The translations under genes and the position numbers were made by a program. The notes under the pieces were generated by a model. The model worked only from the letters and a program-made list of their open reading frames with translations. It did no database searches and had not been told where the DNA came from. From DAOPKN01 sp035391225 (lineage in GTDB: Bacteria; Thermotogota; Thermotogae; MWEM01): 64,000 bases of DNA. Shown here piece after piece: positions 17,646 to 26,794 of the stretch (its first letter is position 1; each line of letters opens with the position of its first letter). The stretch spans positions 1 through 64,000 of the forward strand of contig DAOPKN010000007.1 of the NCBI GenBank assembly GCA_035391225.1. The letters are read 5' to 3'.

Positions 17646-18587
17646 ATGATCTATACGCTCACGATGAACCCTTGCCTGGATCGCTACCTTCTCGTGGATC
17701 AATTGCACCCCGACGATACCAACCGCGTGAAGAGGGTGTTGGAATACCCCGCGGGGAAAGGAATCGACGTTTCCCGGGTCATCCGCGAAATGGAAGGAGA
17801 TTCCGTGGCGATCACGCTTCTTGGCGGAACCACGGGGAACCGGATCCGCAAGATGCTGGACTCCGAGATGGTGTTGCACGCGGATATTTTCCTGGAAAAC
17901 GAAACCCGAACCAACACGATCATCCAACACCCTCAGACACAGTACCGTTTCAGTGTCAAAGGCAGCCGAATCTCTCCCCGGCAGGCAAAGCACGCGATGG
18001 AATACCTTGACAAGCTGGTGCGCCCCGATGACATCGTGGTGATTTCCGGAAGCGTCCCACCTGGGACACCACGGGAATTCTACTACCAAGCCATTTCCCT
18101 GCTTTCCCAGCGGAAATCCCGGGTTTTCTTCGATTCGGATGCGAAGAACCTTTCGCAGGGTTTGCGCGGAACCCCATTTGGCATCAAACCGAACGTGTAC
18201 GAGTTCGAACGCCTTACCGGGGAACCATTGGATCTCTCGGATCGAAAAAGCTTGTTGGAAAAAGGGCAACAGGTGCTGGCGGAATACGAATTGGGATACC
18301 TGCTTCTTTCGCTGGGAGAGAAAGGCGCTTTCGCTTTTTCCCGGGAACAGGTGCTGTTTTGCCAATCCATCCCGGTGGAGGTGAAAAGCGCGGTAGGTGC
18401 CGGGGACTCGTTCCTTGCGGGATTCGTGCTGGAGTACGCAAAGGGGAGTGATTTTTGCCGTTGCTTCCGCACTGCAATGGCGTGCGGGAATGCTTCGGTG
18501 ATGACACCGGGAACCGAACTATGCCGCAAAGAGGATGTTCTTTCCCTCCAAGAAAAACTGCGCGTGGAAGAGGTGCAACTTCCTTGA
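17646..18587 (+). CDS. fruK: PfkB-family 1-phosphofructokinase / tagatose-6-phosphate kinase
   Basis: 313 residues, typical of the FruK/LacC branch of the ribokinase superfamily. MNPCLDRYL near the start, the PAGKGIDVSRVI substrate loop (about 36-47) and GAGDSFLAGF (251-260) with the catalytic Asp254 are all present. FruK phosphorylates fructose-1-phosphate to fructose-1,6-bisphosphate; LacC acts on tagatose-6-phosphate. The sequence alone does not decide between them, and no fructose PTS genes adjoin it. The ATG at 17646 is 11 bases behind GGAG. An earlier ATG at 17637 is too close to it. It follows an unknown gene by 8 bases and overlaps the rsmD start, so it sits inside an operon that also holds a ROK kinase. 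Confidence 0.9.
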   Translation: MIYTLTMNPCLDRYLLVDQLHPDDTNRVKRVLEYPAGKGIDVSRVIREMEGDSVAITLLGGTTGNRIRKMLDSEMVLHADIFLENETRTNTIIQHPQTQYRFSVKGSRISPRQAKHAMEYLDKLVRPDDIVVISGSVPPGTPREFYYQAISLLSQRKSRVFFDSDAKNLSQGLRGTPFGIKPNVYEFERLTGEPLDLSDRKSLLEKGQQVLAEYELGYLLLSLGEKGAFAFSREQVLFCQSIPVEVKSAVGAGDSFLAGFVLEYAKGSDFCRCFRTAMACGNASVMTPGTELCRKEDVLSLQEKLRVEEVQLP

Positions 18588-19189
18588 GTACCACCCAAAA
18601 GATGGATTTGCGCATCACGGGTGGAAAGTGGAAAGGAAGAAATGTGGTGCCAGTCCCCGATCCGCGAACCCGATTCACCCCCCAAAAAGTTCGGAATGCC
18701 CTCTTTTCTTCGCTGCAGAGCACGGTTTGTTTTGGAAGTTCCTCTTTCCTCGACCTGTGTGCGGGCAGTGGTATCGTAGGCTTCGAAGCGATGAGCCGTG
18801 GCTTTTCCAAGGTGACCTTCGTGGATGTGTCGCAGGTGGCCATTTCCGCCTTGTACAAAACCATGCAGTCCCTTTCGGCGGGGGGAGAAATGGAGGTACG
18901 CAAGCAAAATGCGATTTCCTTCGTGCAGAAATCACGCGAATCCTTTTCCGTGGTTTTTGTAGATCCGCCCTTTAATGATACAATATCCCGAAAAGTCTTT
19001 TTGGCTTTACAGCAGAACGAAACGATCCTGGAAAAAACGGGCATCCTCGTGGTGGAGCATCCGGCTCAATGGGACAAGGACACCCTTTTTCCCCGTTTCC
19101 GCCAAAAGCACCATGCACGGTATGGTTCGGTCTGCATAACCATGTTTGGAAGAGAGGAAGAGGGTTCGGATGAAGGTAATCGGCATTGA
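18584..19189 (+). CDS. rsmD: 16S rRNA (guanine-N2)-methyltransferase, RsmD family
   Basis: 201 residues from a TTG at 18584 that overlaps the pfkB stop (TTGA); a later ATG at 18602 is the alternative. LRITGGKWKGR near the start is the RsmD signature. FLDLCAGSGIVGFEAMSRG is the SAM-binding motif I, and FVDPPFND is motif IV (DPPF, target-base binding). RsmD methylates guanine 966 of 16S rRNA within the assembling small subunit. TTG with a GAGG 10 bases upstream fits other TTG starts here (suhB-like, fur, hydrogenase). It overlaps the following ROK kinase by 20 bases. In many genomes rsmD pairs with coaD, which is not seen here. Confidence 0.9.
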   Translation: MSTTQKMDLRITGGKWKGRNVVPVPDPRTRFTPQKVRNALFSSLQSTVCFGSSSFLDLCAGSGIVGFEAMSRGFSKVTFVDVSQVAISALYKTMQSLSAGGEMEVRKQNAISFVQKSRESFSVVFVDPPFNDTISRKVFLALQQNETILEKTGILVVEHPAQWDKDTLFPRFRQKHHARYGSVCITMFGREEEGSDEGNRH

Positions 19190-20108
19190 TCTTGGGGGTT
19201 CGAGCATCAAGGGAGCCCTGGTGTCCGAGGATGGAACGGTAGGGGAGAAACGCGCACTACCCACCCAGGTCTCGGAAGGTAGAGAAGTAGTCGCACAGAG
19301 GATTGCACAGGTGGTACAGCAGCTCGCGGAGAACCAGGGGAACGTGATGGTAGGAATTGGCTCTCCCGGTTCGGTGAACCGAGAACGCGGATTGGTCCAC
19401 TTTTCCCCCAACTTCCCTGACTGGAATGATTTCCCATTGGTTTCGCGGGTGCAACAGATAACCGGTTTCCCCGTGTTCCTGGAAAACGATGCGAAAGCCG
19501 CCGCACTGGGAGAAAAATGGTTTGGAGCCGCGAAAGGTTGCGAAAATTTCTTCGTACTGACACTGGGAACCGGTGTGGGAGGAGGAGCGGTCACCAACGG
19601 CCATCTCATGGTGGGAGGACAGGGAATTGGCGGAGAGCTGGGGCACATTTCGGTGAACCCGCATGGTCCCGTTTGCGGGTGTGGGAATCGCGGGTGTATC
19701 GAGGCATACGCCAGCAATAGCGGCATGCGCCAACGGGTTCTGGAATGGAAACGTCGCTACCCGGATTCTCGTATCTTCGACCTTGCAGCGGATGGCGAAT
19801 TCGGCGCCCGTGAGATTTTCCTTGCCTTCCAGCAAAAAGACCGCTTGGCCCAACTCGTCGTGGAGCAATTCATCTGGGCACTTGGCGTGGGCATCGGTTC
19901 GCTGGTGAGCATTTTTAACCCCGAACGGGTCATCCTTTCCGGGGGTATCTCCCAATCCGCTCCCCTCTTCTTGGAAAAGGTGTACCAGGTCGCCAACGAG
20001 CACACGATCTTATCCATGGTCAACAGCTTCGAGCTCATCGCGTCCACGTTGCGGGAAAATGCCGCGATTTTTGGTGCGGCTTCGGTTGCTTTGGAACGTT
20101 CCACGTAA
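19170..20108 (+). CDS. ROK-family sugar kinase (probable glucokinase)
   Basis: 312 residues. The N-terminus MKVIGIDLGGSSIKG carries the phosphate-1 loop (DxGGSxxKG). ENDAKAAALGEKWFG contains the catalytic Asp of the ROK family (END). GTGVGGGAVTNG is the adenosine/phosphate-2 segment, and CGCGNRGC (from residue 169) is the zinc-binding cysteine cluster that marks ROK proteins. There is no N-terminal helix-turn-helix, so it is a kinase and not a ROK repressor. Glucose is the most likely substrate for this length and motif set, though fructose or N-acetyl-sugar kinases look similar. The ATG lies inside the end of rsmD (20-base overlap) behind GAGGAAGAGGG. Confidence 0.9.
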   Translation: MKVIGIDLGGSSIKGALVSEDGTVGEKRALPTQVSEGREVVAQRIAQVVQQLAENQGNVMVGIGSPGSVNRERGLVHFSPNFPDWNDFPLVSRVQQITGFPVFLENDAKAAALGEKWFGAAKGCENFFVLTLGTGVGGGAVTNGHLMVGGQGIGGELGHISVNPHGPVCGCGNRGCIEAYASNSGMRQRVLEWKRRYPDSRIFDLAADGEFGAREIFLAFQQKDRLAQLVVEQFIWALGVGIGSLVSIFNPERVILSGGISQSAPLFLEKVYQVANEHTILSMVNSFELIASTLRENAAIFGAASVALERST

Positions 20109-20128
20109 AATACATCTGGAGGTGTGGT

Positions 20129-21070
20129 ATGGCAATTAACCTGAAGGGTCGAAACCTTGTGGGGATCCGGGAATTGAACCCAGAAGAATTTTTCCAGTTC
20201 ATCGAGGCGGCAGTTGCCTTGAAACGCGATTACCTTTCCGGGTATCGCCCGGAACTGCTGAAAAACAAGACCTTGGCGGAGATTTTCGAAAAGCCCTCGC
20301 TGCGTACCCGTGTTTCTTTCGAATCGGCAATGACGCATCTGGGAGGGCATGGCATTTACCTCGGGCCAGACGATATCAAGCTGGGCAAACGGGAAACCAC
20401 CGAGGACATTGCGTTGGTGCTTTCCCAGATGACCGATGTCATCATGGCACGGGTTTTCAAGCACGAAACCGTGGAAGAACTGGCACGCTACGCCTCGGTT
20501 CCCGTGATCAATGGTTTATGCGATTGGGAGCATCCCACCCAAACGTTGGGCGACTTCCTGACCATCTACGAAAAGTTCCGGAAGTTCGAAGGGCTGAAGA
20601 TGACCTACGTGGGTGATGGAAACAACGTTTGCCATTCCCTTCTGTTTGGTTCGGCGCTCATGGGAACCCATATTTCCGTGGTGTGTGCCCCCGGTTATGA
20701 ACCACGGGAAGACTTCGTACAGCAAGCACGCAAAATGGCTACCAAGTACTCCACCGGTTCCACCATCGAGGTCACCAATGACATGGCGCAGGGAATGAAG
20801 GATGCCGATATCGTGTACACCGACGTGTGGGCAAGCATGGGGCAAGAGGCGGAAGCGGAGGAACGAAAGAAAATTTTCATGCCCTACCAGGTGAACATGG
20901 CGAATTTCCAACTTGCCAAGCCAACGGCACTGTTCCTGCATTGCCTTCCCGCGCACTACGGAGAGGAGTGCACCCACGAAGTGGGTCACTGCGAGCGAAG
21001 TGTGATTTTCGACCAAGCAGGCAACCGGATGCATTCCATCAAGGCGATCCTGGTTCTCCTAACCCCGTAA
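20129..21070 (+). CDS. argF: Ornithine carbamoyltransferase
   Basis: 313 residues, the normal size. The carbamoyl-phosphate loop reads KPSLRTRVSFE (about 54-64), a Ser-Leu-Arg-Thr variant of the usual STRTR. HPTQTLGDF binds carbamoyl phosphate and HCLPAH (271-276) holds the Cys of the ornithine site. It makes citrulline from ornithine and carbamoyl phosphate, either in arginine synthesis or, run backwards, in arginine deiminase catabolism. No other arg or arc gene lies nearby, so the direction is undecided. GGAGGTG precedes the ATG at 20129, and the gene begins 20 bases after the ROK kinase. A strong terminator follows, ending this operon. Confidence 0.95.
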   Translation: MAINLKGRNLVGIRELNPEEFFQFIEAAVALKRDYLSGYRPELLKNKTLAEIFEKPSLRTRVSFESAMTHLGGHGIYLGPDDIKLGKRETTEDIALVLSQMTDVIMARVFKHETVEELARYASVPVINGLCDWEHPTQTLGDFLTIYEKFRKFEGLKMTYVGDGNNVCHSLLFGSALMGTHISVVCAPGYEPREDFVQQARKMATKYSTGSTIEVTNDMAQGMKDADIVYTDVWASMGQEAEAEERKKIFMPYQVNMANFQLAKPTALFLHCLPAHYGEECTHEVGHCERSVIFDQAGNRMHSIKAILVLLTP

Positions 21071-21085
21071 ACGTGCTTCTTCTCC

Positions 21086-21118
21086 AAAACGGACTCCGTG
21101 TGGGTCCGTTTTTTTTTC
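21086..21118 (+). terminator. Intrinsic terminator after argF
   Basis: AACGGAC (21088-21094) pairs with GTCCGTT (21104-21110) over an 9-base loop, followed by a long T-run. It ends the operon that begins near 16741. Confidence 0.9.
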
Positions 21119-21189
21119 GAATCGCGGTGAAACAGGCTGTTAACCACAGAAATATGGTAAAATTAGGGGAAAACCAAGGGGGGATCATC

Positions 21190-24100
21190 GTGAAAAAAAC
21201 AATTGGACTCCTGTTTTTGTTGATAGCCTGTATTGCTTCCTCTTCTTTTGCCGCCGGACTGAGATTGGACGTCCTTTCCCATCCCATTGGGGCTGACGTT
21301 TTCGTGGACCAAGTGTGGCGCGGGACGACGCCTGCACAGATTGAGATCAACCCCGGGGAACATTCCGTCGAAGTAACCAAGGCGGGGTATATTTCCCAGA
21401 CCCAACGCAAGGAAATCAACCTTTCTACGGTCATGGAGTTTAATCTGTTGCCCATGAACCAAATCACCAGTCGATTCCCCTTGGTGATTTACTTCGAGAA
21501 TTTCCGGGAATCGGGGGGGCGAAGAATCCTTGCCCAAGATGAGGGGCAAGAACTGAAAAACCAAGTGCGCTCACGCTTCGAATCGATGGGCTTTTCCGTG
21601 CAGATGGAAGAACCCCGGGCCGAGCTGGACGTGGTGTTGGATACCCAAACGGTATACCAAGACGTGCTTTCCCGGTACCCCAATGCAGGGTTAATCCTAT
21701 TTATGAAAGGGATTTGGACATTCTCCACCTACCAGCAAAAACGGCTCACGCGCTTGGAGCTCCAAACAACCGTCACCAGCCCGGAAACGGGGATCACCAT
21801 TGCGAACCTTTCGGATCTCTCCGAAAGCGTGGGCTCGATGAGTGAAACCATCGTGGTGTGGGAGATCATCGAGAAGGTGACCCAGGATTTCCTCGACAAC
21901 ATCGCGAATTACCTGGTAAGCTTGTCCAAAATCAACCAAAAAAACCCGGTTTTGATTTCCGCCCGTTCGCAACCGGATGCTTCGTATTACCTTGTGAAAC
22001 ACCTTAACTCGGTGCAGACCGCGCAACTCCTGAACAGTCAGGGTAGCGTGGTTTCCCAATCGCCGATTTCCATCGAGGGCTTCCCCTTGAACGTCCTTTT
22101 CCTCGTGGACCGGAGCAGCAGCACCGAAAGACGTGCTGAGGCGGTGAAGAACCAAATTGAAGCATTCCTTGGCGCACTTCCCGCTGGGGCACGATGGGCC
22201 ATCATGGGTTTCGACGACAAGATCGAATTGGTGCAGGGGTATACTTCCGATCCTTCGAGATGGGCGTCCGCACAGATGGGCATCTTTTCTTCCGGCATGA
22301 CCCGGTTATACGATGGTCTGTTCAATGCGGCGGTCATTGCGGGACGGGAAAGTGGTATCAACGTCATCGTCTTGTTGACCGACGGAATCGATGCCAACTA
22401 CTACGACACGGGCCCGGGAAGCACCCGCACGAAATCCGATGCTCTGGTGGCGTTGAAGGACGCGGGAGTTATCCTGTACCCTGTAGCCACCCACCAACAT
22501 TCCTACCAAAATTTCCTCAAGGAACTCGGGACCCTGTTTTGTACGCCCTTTTTCAACCTCGCCACGCTTTCGGATCCGGAAAGCATCGCGACCCAAATCC
22601 TGGAGGACTTGCAAACCACAGCGCTCATGTTCAAGGGGCCCCGGGTTTCCCAACCACGCTTCAAGTTGGATCTTATGGTGTACCAACAGGGGAGCGACCA
22701 ACGGACACTGCTCCCGGAATCCTCGAGTTTGCCCCAGTTCGCTACCCCACCCACGCAACCCGTGGAAGTTCCGGTTACCTCGCCCACCCCTGTATCCACG
22801 GTACCCACCCAACCCGAAGAGACTGCCGTGGCAACCGTTGTGGTGGAAGAAGTCACCCCGGTAGCCACCGTGGCCACCGAGCCCCCCACGCAACCCGAGC
22901 CAAAAGAGGGACCAGAAGAACCGGTTACCGTTTCCCCGGTACCCAGCACGACCGTGGAAGAACCCACCCCGGTTGCAACGGTCGTGGAATCACCATCTCC
23001 CACCATTCCCCCCACCCCTCCGGCAACCGAGGTTTCCACGCCACCCACGCAAGAAACAACCACTGTTCTGCTACCGCCTGAGCCCGAAAAGGTGAAGCAA
23101 GTCGATATTCCCGCAGAATTCTCCGAAACGTTGCAACTGCAGTACGCCCAAACGTATGACCTGGATCGCAGCGGGAACTTTGCCTGGACAGAAGAAAGCC
23201 TTCTGTACCTGTGGGTAAAAGAAGAAAACCGCTTGCTCGGCGTGGACTTGGAAGTCAGGCCCTCGCGCATCCAGCTGGAGTTCCCCTTCCTTGCCATCGA
23301 AAAAGGAAATACGCTCGAAGTGTTGGAAGTCCTTTCCGATCGGGTGGTGCGAAAAAGCAGCATCTTGATACGCAAACCCATTTCTTCCTTCGCACTCGGA
23401 TTGGATCTCTTCCTGTTCCTGGCCTACGAAGACAACACGCTGGAAATCTTCGACCTGGATGGAGATTTAACCCACCAGTTCACCGTTTTGCATGGAGCAG
23501 TGAGTGACATGGTGATGGACAACCAACTTCGCCTTCTTTTCCAATCCGGTTCCAATTACGTTGGTTGGATGGATATCCCGGGGAAAACGGAACCTTCCTA
23601 TGTCAAGTTCGAGAAACCGCTGGTATCCCTTTCTCCGTTCAACATCGATTCGTCTCGTTTCTTGGCGGTGGATGCGGGGGGAGCCGTTCATTACCAGCGC
23701 TTTGACCCCAATATTTCCCCCACTTCCCGGAATTTGAACCGCGGGATCCTGTTGCAAGCTATGGTAGCCGAAGAGAAAAACCTGTTGCTTACCGTTCACT
23801 GGGACAAGAAAATTCGCGCTTTCCGCATTTACGACCTCAAAGAGATGTACAACATATCCTCTTCGGTGGGGATCGAGGACTTCGCGGTCGATGCGCTGGA
23901 AAACACCATCGTTTTCGTAGATGGAGACCAAGTAGTGTACCTTTTGACACGGGACAACCGTTCCATCCCCACTTTCATCGAGAAGATCTACTCGCCGGTG
24001 GAACCCGAATCCACGCGGAATGCAACGGAGCAAGGGTCTAGTTCCGCAACCCAAGCGTCCCTCTCCCAACCGGAGATTTCAACACAACCCGAACCGGACG

Positions 24101-25884
24101 TAGTACCCACGCAAGAAGAGCAACCGCCGGTTTCCACAGCCTCCCCGGTGAGCTCGATCCAAATCCCGGACACCACGGGAACCACTTCGATTCCCCCGCG
24201 TGTATCTTCCCCATCTCCGGTGGTGGACCCCTCCGTGCAACCAACCATGGAAGCGGTTTTTGGCAGTTGGGAAAAAGGGGTTGCCTACCAAGATCGCGGG
24301 TTCCTTCTGGCAGGGGAAGGGCACCTGACCATGTTCAATTCACTTTTGGAACAGACATTTGATATCGTGCTCAACCCGGGAGAGATCCGCTGGATGGACA
24401 TTTCCCGCTTTGGACAGTTGGCCTTGTTGCTGGACAAGCGCATCGAAGTGTTTGACGTGCGATTCATGATGGAAAACGCGCGCAACAAGTGGCCTTCTGG
24501 CTTCAAGTACCCCATCGAAGGTGCCAAGCAGGTTGCTTTTTCCAAGAACGGGAAAAGAATGCTGCTGAATTTCGGGGGAGGAGAGTTGCAGATCTTGGAC
24601 CTGGACTTCCAAAAAATCGTGTCACTCTCCACAACTTCCAACGTTCTGTGTATCGCGGGTGACCAATCTGGCCATGAGAGCTTCGTGGCGGGGGATGAAA
24701 AGGGGAACCTAATTTTCATCCGAGACGACACCGTCATGGATCGAAAGAACGTGTCCAATGCACCGATCACCCAGGTCATTTGGTTCGCGGAGAGGGTTTT
24801 CTGGGGAGACGCGTCGGGGAATGTGGGCAGCGATACCGGAAGACCCGTTAAGGTTTCCGAGTCTGCAATCACCTCCATTTACGCCGCGGATTTCGAAAAG
24901 GACTGGGTCCTTTTCGGCACCGAGGCGGGGCAATTGCTCATTTACAGCACCAGCCTAGAAAAAGTGGCCGTGGTGGACTTGGAAAACCCGGTACGCTGGC
25001 TTGCAGGATGGAACGAGTTCATGCTTTCCATCAACGAGAACGGGTCCATACGAAGTTGGAACTTGCAACTGGGTTCTCCCCTCGCCACGAACCTCTCCTT
25101 GGCGGGTTCCATGGGATTTCTCAGCGATGGGCAGAACCTCTCCTTCGTGAAGAAGGATGGCTCCTTCCTTACCCTGGATCCCCAAACGGGGAAAACACGT
25201 TCCAAGAAATTGTACGAGGCCTCGGTAAGCATCGACGTGCTCTTCAAGTATCCCGCGCTCATTCGCATCAAGGATCATTTCTTCTCCATCAAAGAGGGAA
25301 GCCTGGGGGAGAAAACCCTCAAGGTGCTCGATCCCAACGGCGTAAGCGTGGCGGAGAAATACTGCATCTCCTGGAAAGATGACTACGTCAACATCTACGA
25401 TGTGCTCAAGGAAGAGAGCATTCGCACCTTCCAGTTCGGGAAGACCATCGATTGGGGAACCATGGTAAACGACCGCCTGTTGTTCTTCTTCAACGATTCG
25501 TTTGGGCTCACCAATCCCTTCAAACCCTCGGAGCTCCTGGTCATGGATGTTCCCGATGCGGAGTCCCTCCACCCCATCCTTTCCTTCATTTTCCAGGACC
25601 GCATGTTGATCGCCTCTTCCAACGGGCAAGTGTACCCGTACTACTTGCTCACCGAGACAATGGGCATGCCCATTCCCGTGTCCTCCCATTTCCAAAAAGC
25701 GTACTACAATGCTTCACGCCTTGTACTGATTGCCTTTTCCGGGAACAAGGTGTACCGGTACTATCCCATGGATAACAACATACTGATCGACACGGTACCT
25801 TCCCAAATCCTGGATGTGGATTGGACTTCCTCGTCGTTCTATGCCCTTACCGAAGAGGGAATCCTTTGGAAGAAGGATTTTTGA
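21190..25884 (+). CDS. Large exported PEGA-VWA-beta-propeller protein
   Basis: 1564 residues. A signal peptide (1-24) is followed by a PEGA domain (about 25-95; HPIGADVFVDQVWRGTTP). A von Willebrand A domain spans about 297-480 with a full MIDAS signature: DRSSS at 307-311, GMTRLYDG and LLTDGID. A Pro/Thr/Val-rich linker (about 505-635) with many TP, TQP and ATV units leads to a WD-like beta-propeller region (638-934), a second Ser/Pro/Thr linker (937-1018) and another propeller-like half. The layout suggests a metal-dependent adhesion or assembly scaffold at the cell surface, with flexible stalks that could be glycosylated. The GTG at 21190 follows AAGGGGGG. An upstream in-frame extension overlaps argF and the terminator and is rejected. 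Phosphate butyryltransferase starts one base after its stop. Confidence 0.85.
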   Translation: MKKTIGLLFLLIACIASSSFAAGLRLDVLSHPIGADVFVDQVWRGTTPAQIEINPGEHSVEVTKAGYISQTQRKEINLSTVMEFNLLPMNQITSRFPLVIYFENFRESGGRRILAQDEGQELKNQVRSRFESMGFSVQMEEPRAELDVVLDTQTVYQDVLSRYPNAGLILFMKGIWTFSTYQQKRLTRLELQTTVTSPETGITIANLSDLSESVGSMSETIVVWEIIEKVTQDFLDNIANYLVSLSKINQKNPVLISARSQPDASYYLVKHLNSVQTAQLLNSQGSVVSQSPISIEGFPLNVLFLVDRSSSTERRAEAVKNQIEAFLGALPAGARWAIMGFDDKIELVQGYTSDPSRWASAQMGIFSSGMTRLYDGLFNAAVIAGRESGINVIVLLTDGIDANYYDTGPGSTRTKSDALVALKDAGVILYPVATHQHSYQNFLKELGTLFCTPFFNLATLSDPESIATQILEDLQTTALMFKGPRVSQPRFKLDLMVYQQGSDQRTLLPESSSLPQFATPPTQPVEVPVTSPTPVSTVPTQPEETAVATVVVEEVTPVATVATEPPTQPEPKEGPEEPVTVSPVPSTTVEEPTPVATVVESPSPTIPPTPPATEVSTPPTQETTTVLLPPEPEKVKQVDIPAEFSETLQLQYAQTYDLDRSGNFAWTEESLLYLWVKEENRLLGVDLEVRPSRIQLEFPFLAIEKGNTLEVLEVLSDRVVRKSSILIRKPISSFALGLDLFLFLAYEDNTLEIFDLDGDLTHQFTVLHGAVSDMVMDNQLRLLFQSGSNYVGWMDIPGKTEPSYVKFEKPLVSLSPFNIDSSRFLAVDAGGAVHYQRFDPNISPTSRNLNRGILLQAMVAEEKNLLLTVHWDKKIRAFRIYDLKEMYNISSSVGIEDFAVDALENTIVFVDGDQVVYLLTRDNRSIPTFIEKIYSPVEPESTRNATEQGSSSATQASLSQPEISTQPEPDVVPTQEEQPPVSTASPVSSIQIPDTTGTTSIPPRVSSPSPVVDPSVQPTMEAVFGSWEKGVAYQDRGFLLAGEGHLTMFNSLLEQTFDIVLNPGEIRWMDISRFGQLALLLDKRIEVFDVRFMMENARNKWPSGFKYPIEGAKQVAFSKNGKRMLLNFGGGELQILDLDFQKIVSLSTTSNVLCIAGDQSGHESFVAGDEKGNLIFIRDDTVMDRKNVSNAPITQVIWFAERVFWGDASGNVGSDTGRPVKVSESAITSIYAADFEKDWVLFGTEAGQLLIYSTSLEKVAVVDLENPVRWLAGWNEFMLSINENGSIRSWNLQLGSPLATNLSLAGSMGFLSDGQNLSFVKKDGSFLTLDPQTGKTRSKKLYEASVSIDVLFKYPALIRIKDHFFSIKEGSLGEKTLKVLDPNGVSVAEKYCISWKDDYVNIYDVLKEESIRTFQFGKTIDWGTMVNDRLLFFFNDSFGLTNPFKPSELLVMDVPDAESLHPILSFIFQDRMLIASSNGQVYPYYLLTETMGMPIPVSSHFQKAYYNASRLVLIAFSGNKVYRYYPMDNNILIDTVPSQILDVDWTSSSFYALTEEGILWKKDF

Positions 25885-25885
25885 G

Positions 25886-26794
25886 ATGAAATCGTTGCAA
25901 GAACTGGTGGAGAGAGTTCGAGCCATCCCCGTGCAAACCCTCGTGCTCGCCGGGGCACAAGACCAGGAAGCGGTTCGTGCGGTGGAATCTGCGCATGAAG
26001 CCGGGTTGGTTTCCCCCTTGTTCGTGGGAAACCGGCAAAGCTGCGCAGAATGGTTTCCTCCCGCATTCCTGGACCCGGTGTACTGGGTGGAAGCATCTTC
26101 ACCGGAGGAGATTTCCCAAACCAGCGTGCAACTGGTTTCTTCGGGAAAGGCCCAGGTGTTGATGAAAGGAATGGTCAAAACATCCACCCTCTTGAAAGCG
26201 GTGCTACACAAGGATTGGGGGTTGCGTACGGGTCGTCTTCTTTCCCACGTAGCCGTCGCGGACATTCCTTCCTTGCAACGCTTGCTTTTCATCAGCGATG
26301 GCGGAATGAACGTCAAACCGGATGTGCTCCAAAAAGTGGATATCATCTGCAACGCTGTAGACCTGGCACATTCCCTCCAAATCGAGCAGCCCAAGGTAGC
26401 TTGTATCACCGCTGTGGAGGTTGTGAATCCGTCCATGCCCGAAACCCTTGATGCAGCGATTCTCTCGAAAATGAATCAAAGAGGGCAGATCCCGGGATGC
26501 GTTGTGGAAGGCCCCCTGGGATTGGACAACGCCTTGGACCTCGATGCCGCCGAAATCAAGAAAGTGCAGGGTACCGTAGCCGGCAGGGCGGATATTCTCC
26601 TGGTCCCGGATATTCACAGTGGGAATTTCTTGGGCAAATCCGCTGAATACATGAGCTCGGGTACGATCGCGGGGATCGTTTTGGGTGCGAAAGCGCCAGT
26701 GGTCATCGTGAGTCGTGCTGACAAGCAGAAGGCAAAATTCTTCTCCATCGTTTTGGCCCTCTGCCATTCTTCGGGAGGTAGGCAAAATGTCTGA
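25886..26794 (+). CDS. ptb: Phosphate butyryltransferase (phosphate acetyl/butyryl transferase family)
   Basis: 302 residues, the length of Ptb; classical Pta is longer. The family moves an acyl group between CoA and phosphate, making butyryl-phosphate (or a branched analogue) for ATP formation by a butyrate kinase. Recognisable blocks are VLMKGMVKTSTLLKAVL, LLFISDGGMNVKPD, CVVEGPLGLDNALD and VPDIHSGNFLGKS near the C-terminus. No butyrate kinase gene lies in the window, although Ptb and Buk are often adjacent. It begins one base after the giant VWA gene and overlaps deoC by eight bases. The start ATG has AAGGA upstream. Phosphotransacetylase activity remains possible. Confidence 0.88.
   Translation: MKSLQELVERVRAIPVQTLVLAGAQDQEAVRAVESAHEAGLVSPLFVGNRQSCAEWFPPAFLDPVYWVEASSPEEISQTSVQLVSSGKAQVLMKGMVKTSTLLKAVLHKDWGLRTGRLLSHVAVADIPSLQRLLFISDGGMNVKPDVLQKVDIICNAVDLAHSLQIEQPKVACITAVEVVNPSMPETLDAAILSKMNQRGQIPGCVVEGPLGLDNALDLDAAEIKKVQGTVAGRADILLVPDIHSGNFLGKSAEYMSSGTIAGIVLGAKAPVVIVSRADKQKAKFFSIVLALCHSSGGRQNV

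Noticed and set aside
20827..21189. Upstream extension of the VWA protein frame
   Set aside because: Overlaps argF and its terminator. The GTG at 21190 has a good ribosome site and begins a signal peptide.
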